From Geobacteraceae bacterium GWC2_55_20 (lineage in GTDB: Bacteria; Desulfobacterota; Desulfuromonadia; Geobacterales; Pseudopelobacteraceae): a stretch of DNA of 52,589 nucleotides. Location of the stretch: contig MGZK01000052.1 of NCBI GenBank assembly GCA_001802125.1, positions 1 through 52,589 of the forward strand. Reading direction: 5' to 3'. The first letter of the stretch is position 1. Each line of letters starts with the position of its first letter. The position numbers and the translations under genes are program-made. Shown in pieces: positions 7,046-16,482 of this stretch. The notes under the pieces were generated by a model. It ran no database searches, had not been told where the DNA came from, and saw only the letters and a list, made by a program, of their open reading frames with translations.

Positions 7046-8019
7046 AGACATCCACGGCAATTGCCAAAATAACCCGCCCCAAACTAACGGGTATTACTCC
7101 ACGTGAACGCCTGTTCGAGCTGCTGGATAGCTTGAAATCGGCCCGGGTACTCTGGATCACCGCCCCTGGCGGTTCCGGCAAGACAACCCTGGCCGGAAGC
7201 TACCTGGGTGCCCGCTCACTGCCGTCTCTCTGGTACCAGCTGGATCAGGGGGATGGCGATCTGGCCGGGTTCTTCCACTACCTGGGGCTGGCGGCAAAAA
7301 AAGCCGCGCCACGCTTCAGGAAAACATTGCCGCACCTGACACCTGAATATCTGCTGGGGATTCCGGTTTTTACCCGCCGCTATTTCGAGACCCTCTTTCA
7401 GCGCTTGCCATCCAATTCCGCACTGGTTTTTGACAACTTTCAGGACGTGCCGGATGGCAGCGAATTCCCTGAAATGCTGTCGCAGGCGTTTGAAGTCATT
7501 CCGGACGGCATCAGGGTCATGATTCTGAGTCGGACCGGACCACCGCCGGCTCTCGCGCGTTTGCGGGCCAACCGCTGTCTGGCGGAGATGGGATGGGATG
7601 ATATTCGCTTCAATCCGGAGGAGTCCGTCGAGCTTCTGACACGACATGGACACGCCACCCCTTCAGACTCGATTCTGAAGGAACTGTACCGGCGCACCTC
7701 GGGCTGGGCCGCCGGTTTGGTACTGTTAACAGCTCAAACCAATCTGACCGATCCGGTGCCGGAAACTCCGAGCGACCTCAGCAGCCGTGAGGTCTTCGCC
7801 TACTTTGCCAACGAGATTTTCGACCGGAGCGCCCCCGAGATCCAGGAACTGCTGCTAAAAACATCTTTCATGAACAAGGTTGATCCCGCTGTCGCAGCAC
7901 AATTGCCGGCATCAGCACGACCGGTGATATCCTGGAAAGATTACACAGGGATCACTACTTTACCCAGCGCTACGAACGTGGCTACCAGTATCACCCTCTG
8001 TTCAGGGAGTTCCTGCTAG
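7042..8019 (+). CDS. N-terminal part of a frameshifted MalT/SARP-type activator
   Basis: The first about 285 residues are the ATP-binding half of a MalT-like STAND regulator. They comprise an N-terminal RPKLTGITPRERLFELL helix, a Walker A APGGSGKTTLAG (about 41-52), a Walker B SALVFDNFQDV (about 129-139), the sensor region VMILSRTGPPPALARLR and the helical GWAAGLVLL motif. After VAAQL (about residue 288) the frame leaves the family: the tail to the stop at 8019 is nonsense, while the MalT continuation ISTTGDILERLHRDHYF is encoded one frame over. The start codon overlaps the pdxA stop (ATGA). As sequenced, the gene would make a truncated protein without sensor repeats or DNA-binding domain. 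Confidence 0.85.
   Translation: MKTSTAIAKITRPKLTGITPRERLFELLDSLKSARVLWITAPGGSGKTTLAGSYLGARSLPSLWYQLDQGDGDLAGFFHYLGLAAKKAAPRFRKTLPHLTPEYLLGIPVFTRRYFETLFQRLPSNSALVFDNFQDVPDGSEFPEMLSQAFEVIPDGIRVMILSRTGPPPALARLRANRCLAEMGWDDIRFNPEESVELLTRHGHATPSDSILKELYRRTSGWAAGLVLLTAQTNLTDPVPETPSDLSSREVFAYFANEIFDRSAPEIQELLLKTSFMNKVDPAVAAQLPASARPVISWKDYTGITTLPSATNVATSITLCSGSSC
7884..7912 (+). other. Frameshift point inside the MalT/SARP-type gene
   Basis: Family-like sequence switches frame between codon VAAQL (ending 7905) and GISTTGDIL (from 7908). A one-base deletion (for example a base missing from an ACC or ACG codon after TTG at 7903-7905) or a two-base insertion restores one continuous frame. No slippery heptamer of the X XXY YYZ type is seen there, so programmed frameshifting is less likely than mutation or sequencing error. 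Confidence 0.75.
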
Positions 8020-10250
8020 ATCGCGCCGGAGAACGCTTTTCGCCGGAACAGCTCTCCGGTTTACAGCGGCAGGCGGCAGCCCTGTTTGAAGATTCCGGAG
8101 CTTATGTGACTGCGGCAGGGTTGTACCTCCAGGCAGGCGACTGGGATGATCTGGGGAGACTGGCACTCAGTCATGCACCGCTTCTGGCCAGCCAGGGAAG
8201 ATGGCAAACTCTCGCCGGCTGGCTGTCAAATATCCCGGCGGAGATCATGGAATCAGTTCCCTGGCTCGTATACTGGCTCGGGATATCCCAACTCCCCTTC
8301 AGCCCGGCAAGCGCACGTACCCTGATGGAAAAGGCATACCAGGGATTCCTGGCCCGGGGAGAAACCATCGGGATGCTGCTCGCCAGTTCCAGCGCCATAG
8401 ACAGTATTGCCCACAACTGGGATGATTACCGGCCGCTGGACACCTGGATCCCCCGCATCGAAGAGATGCTCGCCCCTGCCCGGGACAACCTGCCGCCGGA
8501 CATAGCTGCCAGGGTAGCACTAAGCCTGGCCACGGCCCTGGCAATCCGCCAGCCGTACCGCGACGACGTGGCTGAGGCCGTGGAACACTCCCTCAAACTC
8601 ACGCGTGCAAGCAATGATCTCAATCTGCAATTCCAGGGACTGCTCCTCGCCCAGAACTACTACGGCTGGATGGGCGATTTGTACAAGAGCCGTGGCCTGG
8701 CAAACGAGGCGTCGCTCTTCGCCCATATGCCGGCCGTCTCCCCGCTCTTCCGGTTGACCTCGCTGTGGGTCGATACGGCGGTGATCCTTGCGGCGGACGC
8801 CTCCTTTGAGAAGGCGCTGCAGACCCTGCAAGAAGGTCAGGCCATCGCCCGGGACACCGGCATCCATGTCCTGGACCATCTGTTCACCGCCATAATGGCG
8901 AACGCCTACCTGTACAAGGGCGAGATGGAATCTGCTCGCTGCTGCATCGAAAAATTCCAGGCCATGCTCGATCCGGCGCGCCCCCACTCCCATTCCCTCT
9001 ATCACTTTGAGATGACCTGGTATCATCTGCTGCAGGGAGAGCCTCACCGGGCAGCCGATCATGCCGCCTCGGCGGTGCGCATCGCCACGGAAGCCGGTTA
9101 CCTGTTTCCCGAGATAACCGCCCGCATCATCGAGGCCCACGCCCTGCTCGCCAGTGGCGATGCCCAAAAGTCCCGGGCAGCCCTTGACTACACCGAAAGG
9201 CTCATGGCACCCACCGGAAGCATCACCATGCGCTTCCATTGGCTCTTGATCGCCGCCCACCACGCCTTTGAACAGGGCGACGACGGAAAAGGGCTCGATT
9301 TCGTGAGGGAAGCCATGACAACCGGCCGCAAAGCCGGCTTCGGTACCGTCAACATGTGGTGGCATCCCGGCGTGATGAGCGAACTGTGTGCCCGAGCGCT
9401 GGAGGCGGGCATCGAGCTCGAGTACACCCGGGCGATGATCAGGAATCACCGGCTGTCACCGCCTGACTCCTTTGCTTCCCTCGATGCCTGGCCCTGGCCC
9501 CTGAAGCTCCACACCCTGGGGCGCTTCGAGCTCCAGATGGACGAAAAGCCGGTCGATTTTTCCGGCAAACGCAAGCTTCTGGAAATGCTCAAGGCGCTGG
9601 TCGCCCTGGGTGGCACCGCGATCCGGCAGGCACAGCTGACCAGCCTGCTCTGGCCCGACGCCGATGGCGATGATGCCCACAACTCTTTCAAGATGACCCT
9701 TTCCCGCTTGCGCAAGCTCCTGCCCGATGAAGCGATCCAGTTTCAGGATGGGGCACTGACGCTCAATCGCAGTATGTTGTGGACGGATGTATGGGCCTTT
9801 GAGCCGCTGTGCAATGAGGCTTCTGCACAATGGCTCAAGAGCAGTGAAGCGGGAAACAGCGCTAAGGAGTCCAGGCAGGCCATCGAACTGACTCGCAAGG
9901 CACTCAGCCTCTACGCCGGCCCATTTTTGCCCGGAGACCTCGATCAGCCCTGGACGGTCTCGCTCCGGGAACGACTGCGGACCAAATTCCTCCGGCTGAC
10001 GGTAATAGCCGGGAAATACCACGAGGAAAAAGGAAAATGGAACTCTGCCGTCAATTTGTACCGGCAGGGTCTTGACGTGGATCCGCTGCAGGAGGAGTTC
10101 TACCAGCGGCTCATGATCTGCCACCACCAACTGGGCCAGCGCACCGAGGCTCTGGCGGTGTACGAACGCTGCCGGGCAGAGCTTTCATTTCAACTCAAGA
10201 TCCAGCCCTCCCCGAGAACAGAAGAGCTGTACGCCATCGTACGAAAATAA
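7884..10250 (+). CDS. C-terminal part of the frameshifted activator: TPR repeats plus SARP/BTAD DNA-binding domain
   Basis: This frame is open from the codon after a stop at 7881-7883. It carries the rest of the MalT-like protein: a winged segment (DHYFTQRYERGYQYHPLFREFLL), a long array of TPR-type helical hairpins (about 8100-9450), then an OmpR-type winged helix (LKLHTLGRFELQ, FSGKRKLLEML, HNSFKMTLSRLRKLLP; about 9500-9790) joined to a bacterial transcriptional activator domain ending at 10250. That architecture is SARP-type rather than LuxR-type MalT. The first in-frame start is a GTG at 8106, which lacks a good ribosome site, so independent translation is doubtful. With the upstream part the intact protein would be about 1,069 residues. 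Its neighbour downstream is the secreted-protein island. Confidence 0.85.
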   Translation, partial: SRCRSTIAGISTTGDILERLHRDHYFTQRYERGYQYHPLFREFLLDRAGERFSPEQLSGLQRQAAALFEDSGAYVTAAGLYLQAGDWDDLGRLALSHAPLLASQGRWQTLAGWLSNIPAEIMESVPWLVYWLGISQLPFSPASARTLMEKAYQGFLARGETIGMLLASSSAIDSIAHNWDDYRPLDTWIPRIEEMLAPARDNLPPDIAARVALSLATALAIRQPYRDDVAEAVEHSLKLTRASNDLNLQFQGLLLAQNYYGWMGDLYKSRGLANEASLFAHMPAVSPLFRLTSLWVDTAVILAADASFEKALQTLQEGQAIARDTGIHVLDHLFTAIMANAYLYKGEMESARCCIEKFQAMLDPARPHSHSLYHFEMTWYHLLQGEPHRAADHAASAVRIATEAGYLFPEITARIIEAHALLASGDAQKSRAALDYTERLMAPTGSITMRFHWLLIAAHHAFEQGDDGKGLDFVREAMTTGRKAGFGTVNMWWHPGVMSELCARALEAGIELEYTRAMIRNHRLSPPDSFASLDAWPWPLKLHTLGRFELQMDEKPVDFSGKRKLLEMLKALVALGGTAIRQAQLTSLLWPDADGDDAHNSFKMTLSRLRKLLPDEAIQFQDGALTLNRSMLWTDVWAFEPLCNEASAQWLKSSEAGNSAKESRQAIELTRKALSLYAGPFLPGDLDQPWTVSLRERLRTKFLRLTVIAGKYHEEKGKWNSAVNLYRQGLDVDPLQEEFYQRLMICHHQLGQRTEALAVYERCRAELSFQLKIQPSPRTEELYAIVRK

Positions 10251-10352
10251 ACAAAAATTGCATCACCATCCCGCCAGCCCAGCCCCCCACACCTAACTTA
10301 CTGTAATTCATCTCTTTACCTCCAGTCCAATCCCGTTGTTTATCAATCTCTC

Positions 10353-10386
10353 TGTTACCGGTTTGTTACCCGCCCTGTTGTAATGT
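10353..10386 (+). promoter_or_regulatory. Heptamer direct repeats with 11-bp spacing, candidate SARP operator and promoter
   Basis: TGTTACC occurs at 10353 and 10364, exactly 11 bp apart, and a degenerate third copy (TGTTGTA) begins at 10376. A TAATGT-like -10 element follows at 10381-10386. SARP regulators are known to bind heptamers repeated at about one helical turn just ahead of the -10 box. The small gene at 10477 and the island behind it would be the targets. Confidence 0.5.
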
Positions 10387-10476
10387 ATTAACCCGGATGC
10401 GCTGAGTTGTCCCCGCTGTACGCATTTGATGCGGCAAGCTCCGCCCGGTGCGTACCCCGGAGAAAGGAAACTGCTT

Positions 10477-10686
10477 ATGTACAGTTGCAGCGACAGTTAC
10501 GTGATCAGGGTGTACCGGAGGGAAGAGACCGACAGGGCACAAATGGTCGGGCTGGTGGAGACGGTGGGGAATGAGGAGAAAATACCATTCTCCAGCTATG
10601 AAGAACTCTGGAAGATTCTGAGTTCAGCAACTAAACCGTCGAAGAAGCGGAGTGTAGCAGCCAAAGCGGTTTCCGGCATAAAGTAA
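10477..10686 (+). CDS. Small cytoplasmic protein of unknown function
   Basis: A 69-residue protein not recognised as a named family. The chosen ATG has GGAGAAAGG about 9 bp upstream; an earlier in-frame ATG at 10426 has no ribosome site. There is no signal peptide or membrane segment. The first 45 residues look like a small alpha/beta fold (SYVIRVYRREE, MVGLVETV, IPFSSYEELWKIL), and the last 20 are lysine- and serine-rich. The pattern of alternating strand, charged turn and a closing FxSxEELW helix is typical of short accessory proteins found next to regulators. It lies between the SARP-type gene and the giant secreted protein (18 bp from the alternative giant-gene start), directly behind the heptamer repeats, so it is probably the first gene of the island transcript. 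Confidence 0.65.
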   Translation: MYSCSDSYVIRVYRREETDRAQMVGLVETVGNEEKIPFSSYEELWKILSSATKPSKKRSVAAKAVSGIK

Positions 10687-10776
10687 ACAGTAAAGAGGCG
10701 CCACATGGCAGCCAATTCTCAAATACTGTACGCGAACGATGATCCCTATCTACCGGAATTTATGCAGGGAGGGTAT

Positions 10777-13700
10777 ATGAACAGGAGACAATTGTTATTT
10801 GGAACTGTGCTGATGCTGCTGTTTTTGACAGTGACCATGCCGAATCAGGCTTTTTCCGCCACCACCCGCACCTTTTCAAGCAGAGGCGGCATCGCCATTA
10901 CCAATTCAAGCAACAATCAGAAAGCATCACCATACCCGTCTGCCATCACCGTTTCCGGCGTGGCCGGGACGGTCAAAAAGATACGGGTCAAGCTGAACAA
11001 CTATTCACATCCTTATCCCAGTGATGTCGGGGTGTACCTGGTCGGCCCCAGAGGGCAGAACATAGTCCTGATGAACAATGTCGGGGGGGATATTCCGGTT
11101 AGCGGCTCGAACCTGGTATTGGACGATGCCGGCGCCCTGCTGGCTACACCCGGCACCAGCGGAACCTACCGTCCGACCGATTATGGCACCTACCGGGTCT
11201 TTGTCGATGCTCCGGCAAAATCGTATGATACCCGTCTATCCATCTTCAATGGCATCGACCCCAACGGCCAATGGCAACTGTACGTGATGGATTTTTCGGG
11301 CACCCACACCGGTACCGGCAGCATTCTCGGCTGGCAGATCGAGATCCAGACCACAGCCTTAGAGGTGACTGCAACTCCGGGTATCAAAACTGCCGGCTCA
11401 CCGTTCGACGTCACCGTAACGGCGCGTAATGCCGACAATACCGTTGACACCGCGTACAGCGGTACGGTCTACTTCACCTGCAGCGATCCCGACGCGACCC
11501 TGCCCGTTCCATACACGTTCGTGCCGGGCGACGCCGGCAGCCACACTTTCAGCGGTGTGGCCCTCAACAGCCATGGCGACCAGACTATAACCGTATCCGA
11601 CGGCGGAATTATCGGACACTGGAAGCTTGACGAGGGGAGCGGCAGCAGCGCCGCCGACGCTTCGGGCAGCGCCAATACCGCCACGCTCAACGGACCGCCT
11701 GCCTGGAGTACGGATCTCCCTGTCACGAAGTACGGCAACAGCGGTTCTCTGTTATTCAGCGGCACTGCCAATTCTGTTGTAATCCCCAAGACAACAGCTC
11801 TGCAACTGACTACCAGCACCACCATGGCCTGGATCAAAGCGGATGCGGACGTATCAGCCGAGCGTTACATCTGGTCGGATAACTCTAGCAACGCCGGTTC
11901 GTCGTGTCGACTAACCCAGTCTTCCGGCAACCTGATCTGTGAAATGCGCTATGGGGTATTTACTATCAATACCGGAGTAGCGCTGAATGACAGCACATGG
12001 CATCACGTGGCGTTCGTAATTGATGATGCGGCAAAAACCGCTACCGTGTACGTGGATGGCGCTGTAGCGGCTTCAACCGTGTACAGTGCTTCGATGGTTC
12101 CATCCACTAATCCGATAAAGCTTGGCCAGTTCTCCTTTTTTAACGGGTCACCCTTCCTCGGCCTGCTGGATGACGTGCGCATCTACAAACGCGCCCTGAC
12201 CGCCGCGGAAACAGCTCTTCTGGCGGCAGGCACGGATGCCGAGGCAAAGGGAACGAGTGCTGTGCTAGCGGTCGTACAGCCCCCTGGAATATCCGTGCAG
12301 CCCCAAAGCCAGATCATCAAGAAAGGGCAGACCGCGACCCTGAGCGTAACCGCCACCGGCGACGGGATAACATACCAATGGTATCAGGGGGCCAGCGGCG
12401 ACACGTCGTCACCGATAGCCGACGCAACCACCAACACTTTCACGACGCCTCCGCTTAGCGCTTCGGCCGGCTACTGGGTCAGGGTCGCCAGCTCCTACTC
12501 GCTACCAGCTGTGGACAGCGCCACGGCACAACTGACCGTTATCCAGGCCGCTACCTCGTTTGCGCTGACCGGCGCACCCGCCAACGCATTTGGAGGCACG
12601 GCGTTCAGCCTGACGGTTACCGCCTTGAATCCAGACGGCACCACTGACACCGGCTATAACGGCACCGTGCATTTCAGCAGCACCGATGCCACGGCCACAC
12701 TGCCGTCGGCATACACCTTTGCGTCTGCCGACGCTGGCAGCCACACCTTCAGCAACGTACTGCTCAACTCGTCGGGCAGCCACACCGTTACCGTTTTCGA
12801 CAGCGGCATGTCGGGGTACTGGAACCTGGACACCTCGACATCAATGGCATTTGACACTTCGGGTAATAACAATAATGGCTATATCGACAATAATCCGGTC
12901 CTGAGCAGCGATGTTCCAGCCCTCTCGTTCACCGATCTGAAATCGCTCGCATTCAACGCCACAAACAGTTATGTCACCATCTCCAAAACAGCCTCACTGT
13001 CTCTGCGAAGCAGCACCATTGCCATCTGGTTCAAGGCCGACGCCAGCGTGACCTCCCGGCGCACCCTCTTCTCGGACAGGTCGCTTGCCACCGGCTACTC
13101 CTGTTTCCTTGCGGGACAGAGTGACGGAGTGCTTTCGCCGGGCGAACTGGTGTGCGATATCAGCGGAACAACGGTCCGCTCCGGCAGCCAGCTTAACGAC
13201 AGCACCTGGCACCATCTGGCCCTTGCGATTGACAACGCCAACACCTGGGCGACAATCTATGTTGACGGCATAAAAAAAGTGACCGCCGGCGTGGCATACG
13301 CGACATCAACCTACTCGCTGCTGTTGGCCCAGGTTGCCAATCTGGGCACTCAGCCCTTCCTGGGTAATCTGGACGAGGTCAGGGTCTACAACCGCGTGTT
13401 GACGACAGCCGAAGTGGCTCTCCTTGCCGCCGGAAGCGCGCCTGACACTGCTATCAGCAGCACCACTGCCGTCATAACGGTGAATGCTTCGGCCAGGATA
13501 ACCGCCCAACCGCAGGGCGTATCCATCCTGCGCGGTGGAACCGCCACCTTGAGCGTATCAGCCACCGGAGACGGCACGCTCTCCTACCAGTGGTACCAGG
13601 GGACAAGCGGAGTCACGGCAGCGCCAATCCCCGGAGCGAACACGTCCAGCTATACGACACCGCCGCTTGTCGCTCCTTCGAGCTACTGGGTCAGGGTCAC

Positions 13701-16467
13701 CGGTACCTATGGCCCTGCCGTGAACAGTGTCACGGCACGGGTGATTACCACCACCGGCCTCAGCAGTTTCAGCACCACGTCACCGATTACCATCAATGAC
13801 AATTCGGCTGCGACTCCGTATCCTTCATCAATCACCGTTTCCGGATTCACCGGCACGCTTGACAGAGTCAGGGTTGTCCTGAACGGCGTCAACCACGCGT
13901 TTCCCCCGGACATGGGTGTGCTGCTGGTCGGGCCGCATGGGCAGAAAGTGGTGTTGATGGACGGCGTTGGCGATAGCTCGGTCCTGACCAACGGAATACT
14001 TGCGTTCGAAGACTCCGGCCCCGACCTCACATCCAGCGCAATCAGCAGCGGCACCTACCACCCCACCAACCTGAGGGGAAGCAACTATCCCGTACCGGCC
14101 CCCGCCGGGCCTTATGACAGCAATCTCTCCGTCTTTGCCAATAGCGATCCCAATGGCATCTGGAGGCTCTACGTCAGGGACGCCACAGCCGGCAACACCG
14201 GCAGTATCAGCGGAGGCTGGCAGCTCGAACTGTCTTCGCTCAAGCAGGCCGCCTTCTTTGAAATTACCGGGACCCCGGCCAGCACAAACGGCGGAGTCGC
14301 ATTCAATATAACGGTAACGGCCAAAAACGCTGACAACACCACCGACAGCGGTTATCCGGGAACGATCTATTTCAGCAGCACCGATGCGAATGCCGTGCTG
14401 CCCCAGCCCTATACCTTCACTCCGGGCGACAACGGCACCCACACCTTCAGCGATGTTTCTTTCGGAAGCACCGGAAGCCACACCATTTCGGTGACGGACA
14501 GCGCGATGGAAGGCTACTGGAAACTGGACGAACGGACCGGTTTGACCGTCGCCGATTCTTCCGGCAATGACAACACCGGTTCCAGCAGCCTGCTGTACTG
14601 GAACATCAACGATGTTGCTCCGACCCAGTTCACCAACTCCGCGGCAGTATTCTTTAACGCCACTGCTTCGGGTAATTACATCAGCATCCCCAAAACAGCT
14701 CCATTGACTCTGTCAACGGTAACAATTGCAACCTGGATAAAGGCGGACACTTCCGTACCAACGTACCGGACCCTGTTCAGCGACAGGAACACAGGTGCTG
14801 AGGCAGGTTATGCCTGCTACCTCGAACAGACGAACGGCCTATTCAGTTGCGAGATTAACGGCTCTACGAATTATTTCTCCTCGGGGGTGACGCTCAATGA
14901 CAATGCCTGGCATCACGTGGCGCTCGTCATTGACAAGCAGGCCGGCAAAGCCACCATCTATGTTGACGGAACCGCACGGCAAAGCATCGATGCCACATTG
15001 TCACCATCATCCCTGCCATTATTGATCGGAGCATATACAACAACATACCAATACCTGTTCAAAGGTCTGCTGGATGATGTCCGGGTCTACAGCCGCGCCC
15101 TGGCACCGGCAGAACTGGCAACCCTGGCCGCCGGTGACGGGCCTGACTCGGTAACCAGGGGAAAAAGCGCCACGGTGACGGTTACCACCCCGGCAACGGC
15201 CATTACCGTTCAACCGCGCAGTGTGAACATTACAGGTGGCCAGACCGCCACGCTGACCGTAACCGCCATCGGCGGCGGAACACTCTCCTACCAATGGTAC
15301 CAGGGGAACAGCGGTGACACCTCCTTACCCATCGCCACTGCAACGGCGGACACATTTACCACAGCTCCGCTCCATGGCCCGGCAACCTATTGGGTCCAGG
15401 TGACCGGCCCCTACGGCGTGCCTGTCAACAGCGACTCGGCCCAGATCATTACGGCGGCATCAAAAGCAGTAATAAACAATAGTGCCGCCATCACCATCAA
15501 TGACAACGCCGCCGCCAGCCCCTACCCTTCAACCATAACCGTATCAGGATTTAGCGGAACGGTTGAACTCATGAGAGTCACGCTGAACGGCATCAATCAC
15601 ACCTGGCCGCAAGACCTGGGCGTACTGCTGGTGGGGCCTCAGGGACAGAACGTGCTACTGATGTTAAATGCGGGAGGGGGCACAGCCCTTGCCGGTACGG
15701 TCCTTGTGTTCGACGACACCGGCAGCGCGCTCACAACCGCAGCGATTGTGAGCGGAGTGTACCGGCCAATCAGATTGACCGGAGCCAATTATCCTTTTGC
15801 AGCCCCTGCACCGGCAGCTCCGTATGGCAACAACCTTGCGCTGTTCAACAGCACCGATCCAAACGGGGAGTGGCAGCTCTATCTGCAGGATTTCGCAACA
15901 GGAGATTCCGGCGCCATCAGCGGCGGCTGGTCAATCGAGTTCCTGTCGAAGACCCATTCCCTGAAAATCAGCGTCGGTGGAAGCGGGCATGGCACAGTGA
16001 GCTACCAGGAAAAATCGGCCGTGATCAACAGCTCCTATGAAACATCGGTCGTCACCGGCCAGCAGGTCTCGCTGGAGCCGCTGCCCGACCAGTTTTCCCT
16101 GTTCGCCGGGTGGGCGGGCGTAACTGGTTGTTCCACCGGGATCTGCCAGTTCAGTCTGACGGATAACACCACGGCCACCGCCACCTTCACCATGGATAGC
16201 GCCAACTCGGTGCTGGTGGACCCGCTCCGTTTTGCGGCCATCAATGCCGCCTACCGGGCGGACACCACCATGAGCGGCTCAACCATCAAGCTTTGGGGCA
16301 TCGATTTTGCCGAGGAATTGCTGTTCGACCTGAACAAGAGCGTGACACTTTCAGGCAACTACAACAGTACCTACTCCGTGCAGGGCAATGACACCGTCAG
16401 CACCATTTCAGGACCAATCACCATCAAGTCAGGAGAGGTCATTGCCGACAGGATCACCATTAAATAA
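10777..16467 (+). CDS. Giant secreted modular protein: P-domains, LamG, Ig-like and Big-like repeats
   Basis: From the ATG behind GGGAGG the product is 1,896 residues with a signal peptide ending QAFSA. Modules in order (approximate residues): P-domain 29-191; cadherin/Big-like 196-275; LamG/concanavalin-like 278-492; Ig-like with YQWYQG 502-588; Big 592-675; LamG 678-898; Ig 902-992; P-domain 994-1158; Big 1160-1242; LamG 1244-1468; Ig 1472-1558; P-domain 1562-1725; an InlB-type repeat with FAGWAG 1727-1805; and a terminal domain 1808-1896 ending DRITIK. The P-domains each show YPS-ITVSG, VYLVGP or VLLVGP, and DPNGxW. No protease domain is present, so this is probably an adhesive or matrix protein. 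An alternative start at 10705 (GAGG upstream) would bury the signal peptide. WD40 and S74 genes follow on the same strand. Confidence 0.88.
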   Translation: MNRRQLLFGTVLMLLFLTVTMPNQAFSATTRTFSSRGGIAITNSSNNQKASPYPSAITVSGVAGTVKKIRVKLNNYSHPYPSDVGVYLVGPRGQNIVLMNNVGGDIPVSGSNLVLDDAGALLATPGTSGTYRPTDYGTYRVFVDAPAKSYDTRLSIFNGIDPNGQWQLYVMDFSGTHTGTGSILGWQIEIQTTALEVTATPGIKTAGSPFDVTVTARNADNTVDTAYSGTVYFTCSDPDATLPVPYTFVPGDAGSHTFSGVALNSHGDQTITVSDGGIIGHWKLDEGSGSSAADASGSANTATLNGPPAWSTDLPVTKYGNSGSLLFSGTANSVVIPKTTALQLTTSTTMAWIKADADVSAERYIWSDNSSNAGSSCRLTQSSGNLICEMRYGVFTINTGVALNDSTWHHVAFVIDDAAKTATVYVDGAVAASTVYSASMVPSTNPIKLGQFSFFNGSPFLGLLDDVRIYKRALTAAETALLAAGTDAEAKGTSAVLAVVQPPGISVQPQSQIIKKGQTATLSVTATGDGITYQWYQGASGDTSSPIADATTNTFTTPPLSASAGYWVRVASSYSLPAVDSATAQLTVIQAATSFALTGAPANAFGGTAFSLTVTALNPDGTTDTGYNGTVHFSSTDATATLPSAYTFASADAGSHTFSNVLLNSSGSHTVTVFDSGMSGYWNLDTSTSMAFDTSGNNNNGYIDNNPVLSSDVPALSFTDLKSLAFNATNSYVTISKTASLSLRSSTIAIWFKADASVTSRRTLFSDRSLATGYSCFLAGQSDGVLSPGELVCDISGTTVRSGSQLNDSTWHHLALAIDNANTWATIYVDGIKKVTAGVAYATSTYSLLLAQVANLGTQPFLGNLDEVRVYNRVLTTAEVALLAAGSAPDTAISSTTAVITVNASARITAQPQGVSILRGGTATLSVSATGDGTLSYQWYQGTSGVTAAPIPGANTSSYTTPPLVAPSSYWVRVTGTYGPAVNSVTARVITTTGLSSFSTTSPITINDNSAATPYPSSITVSGFTGTLDRVRVVLNGVNHAFPPDMGVLLVGPHGQKVVLMDGVGDSSVLTNGILAFEDSGPDLTSSAISSGTYHPTNLRGSNYPVPAPAGPYDSNLSVFANSDPNGIWRLYVRDATAGNTGSISGGWQLELSSLKQAAFFEITGTPASTNGGVAFNITVTAKNADNTTDSGYPGTIYFSSTDANAVLPQPYTFTPGDNGTHTFSDVSFGSTGSHTISVTDSAMEGYWKLDERTGLTVADSSGNDNTGSSSLLYWNINDVAPTQFTNSAAVFFNATASGNYISIPKTAPLTLSTVTIATWIKADTSVPTYRTLFSDRNTGAEAGYACYLEQTNGLFSCEINGSTNYFSSGVTLNDNAWHHVALVIDKQAGKATIYVDGTARQSIDATLSPSSLPLLIGAYTTTYQYLFKGLLDDVRVYSRALAPAELATLAAGDGPDSVTRGKSATVTVTTPATAITVQPRSVNITGGQTATLTVTAIGGGTLSYQWYQGNSGDTSLPIATATADTFTTAPLHGPATYWVQVTGPYGVPVNSDSAQIITAASKAVINNSAAITINDNAAASPYPSTITVSGFSGTVELMRVTLNGINHTWPQDLGVLLVGPQGQNVLLMLNAGGGTALAGTVLVFDDTGSALTTAAIVSGVYRPIRLTGANYPFAAPAPAAPYGNNLALFNSTDPNGEWQLYLQDFATGDSGAISGGWSIEFLSKTHSLKISVGGSGHGTVSYQEKSAVINSSYETSVVTGQQVSLEPLPDQFSLFAGWAGVTGCSTGICQFSLTDNTTATATFTMDSANSVLVDPLRFAAINAAYRADTTMSGSTIKLWGIDFAEELLFDLNKSVTLSGNYNSTYSVQGNDTVSTISGPITIKSGEVIADRITIK

Positions 16468-16482
16468 CAAAGGAGAATAGCC

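Noticed and set aside
7884..8019. Programmed ribosomal frameshift in the activator gene
   Set aside because: No slippery heptamer or obvious stimulatory hairpin is visible at the switch point; a one-base deletion or sequencing error is simpler.
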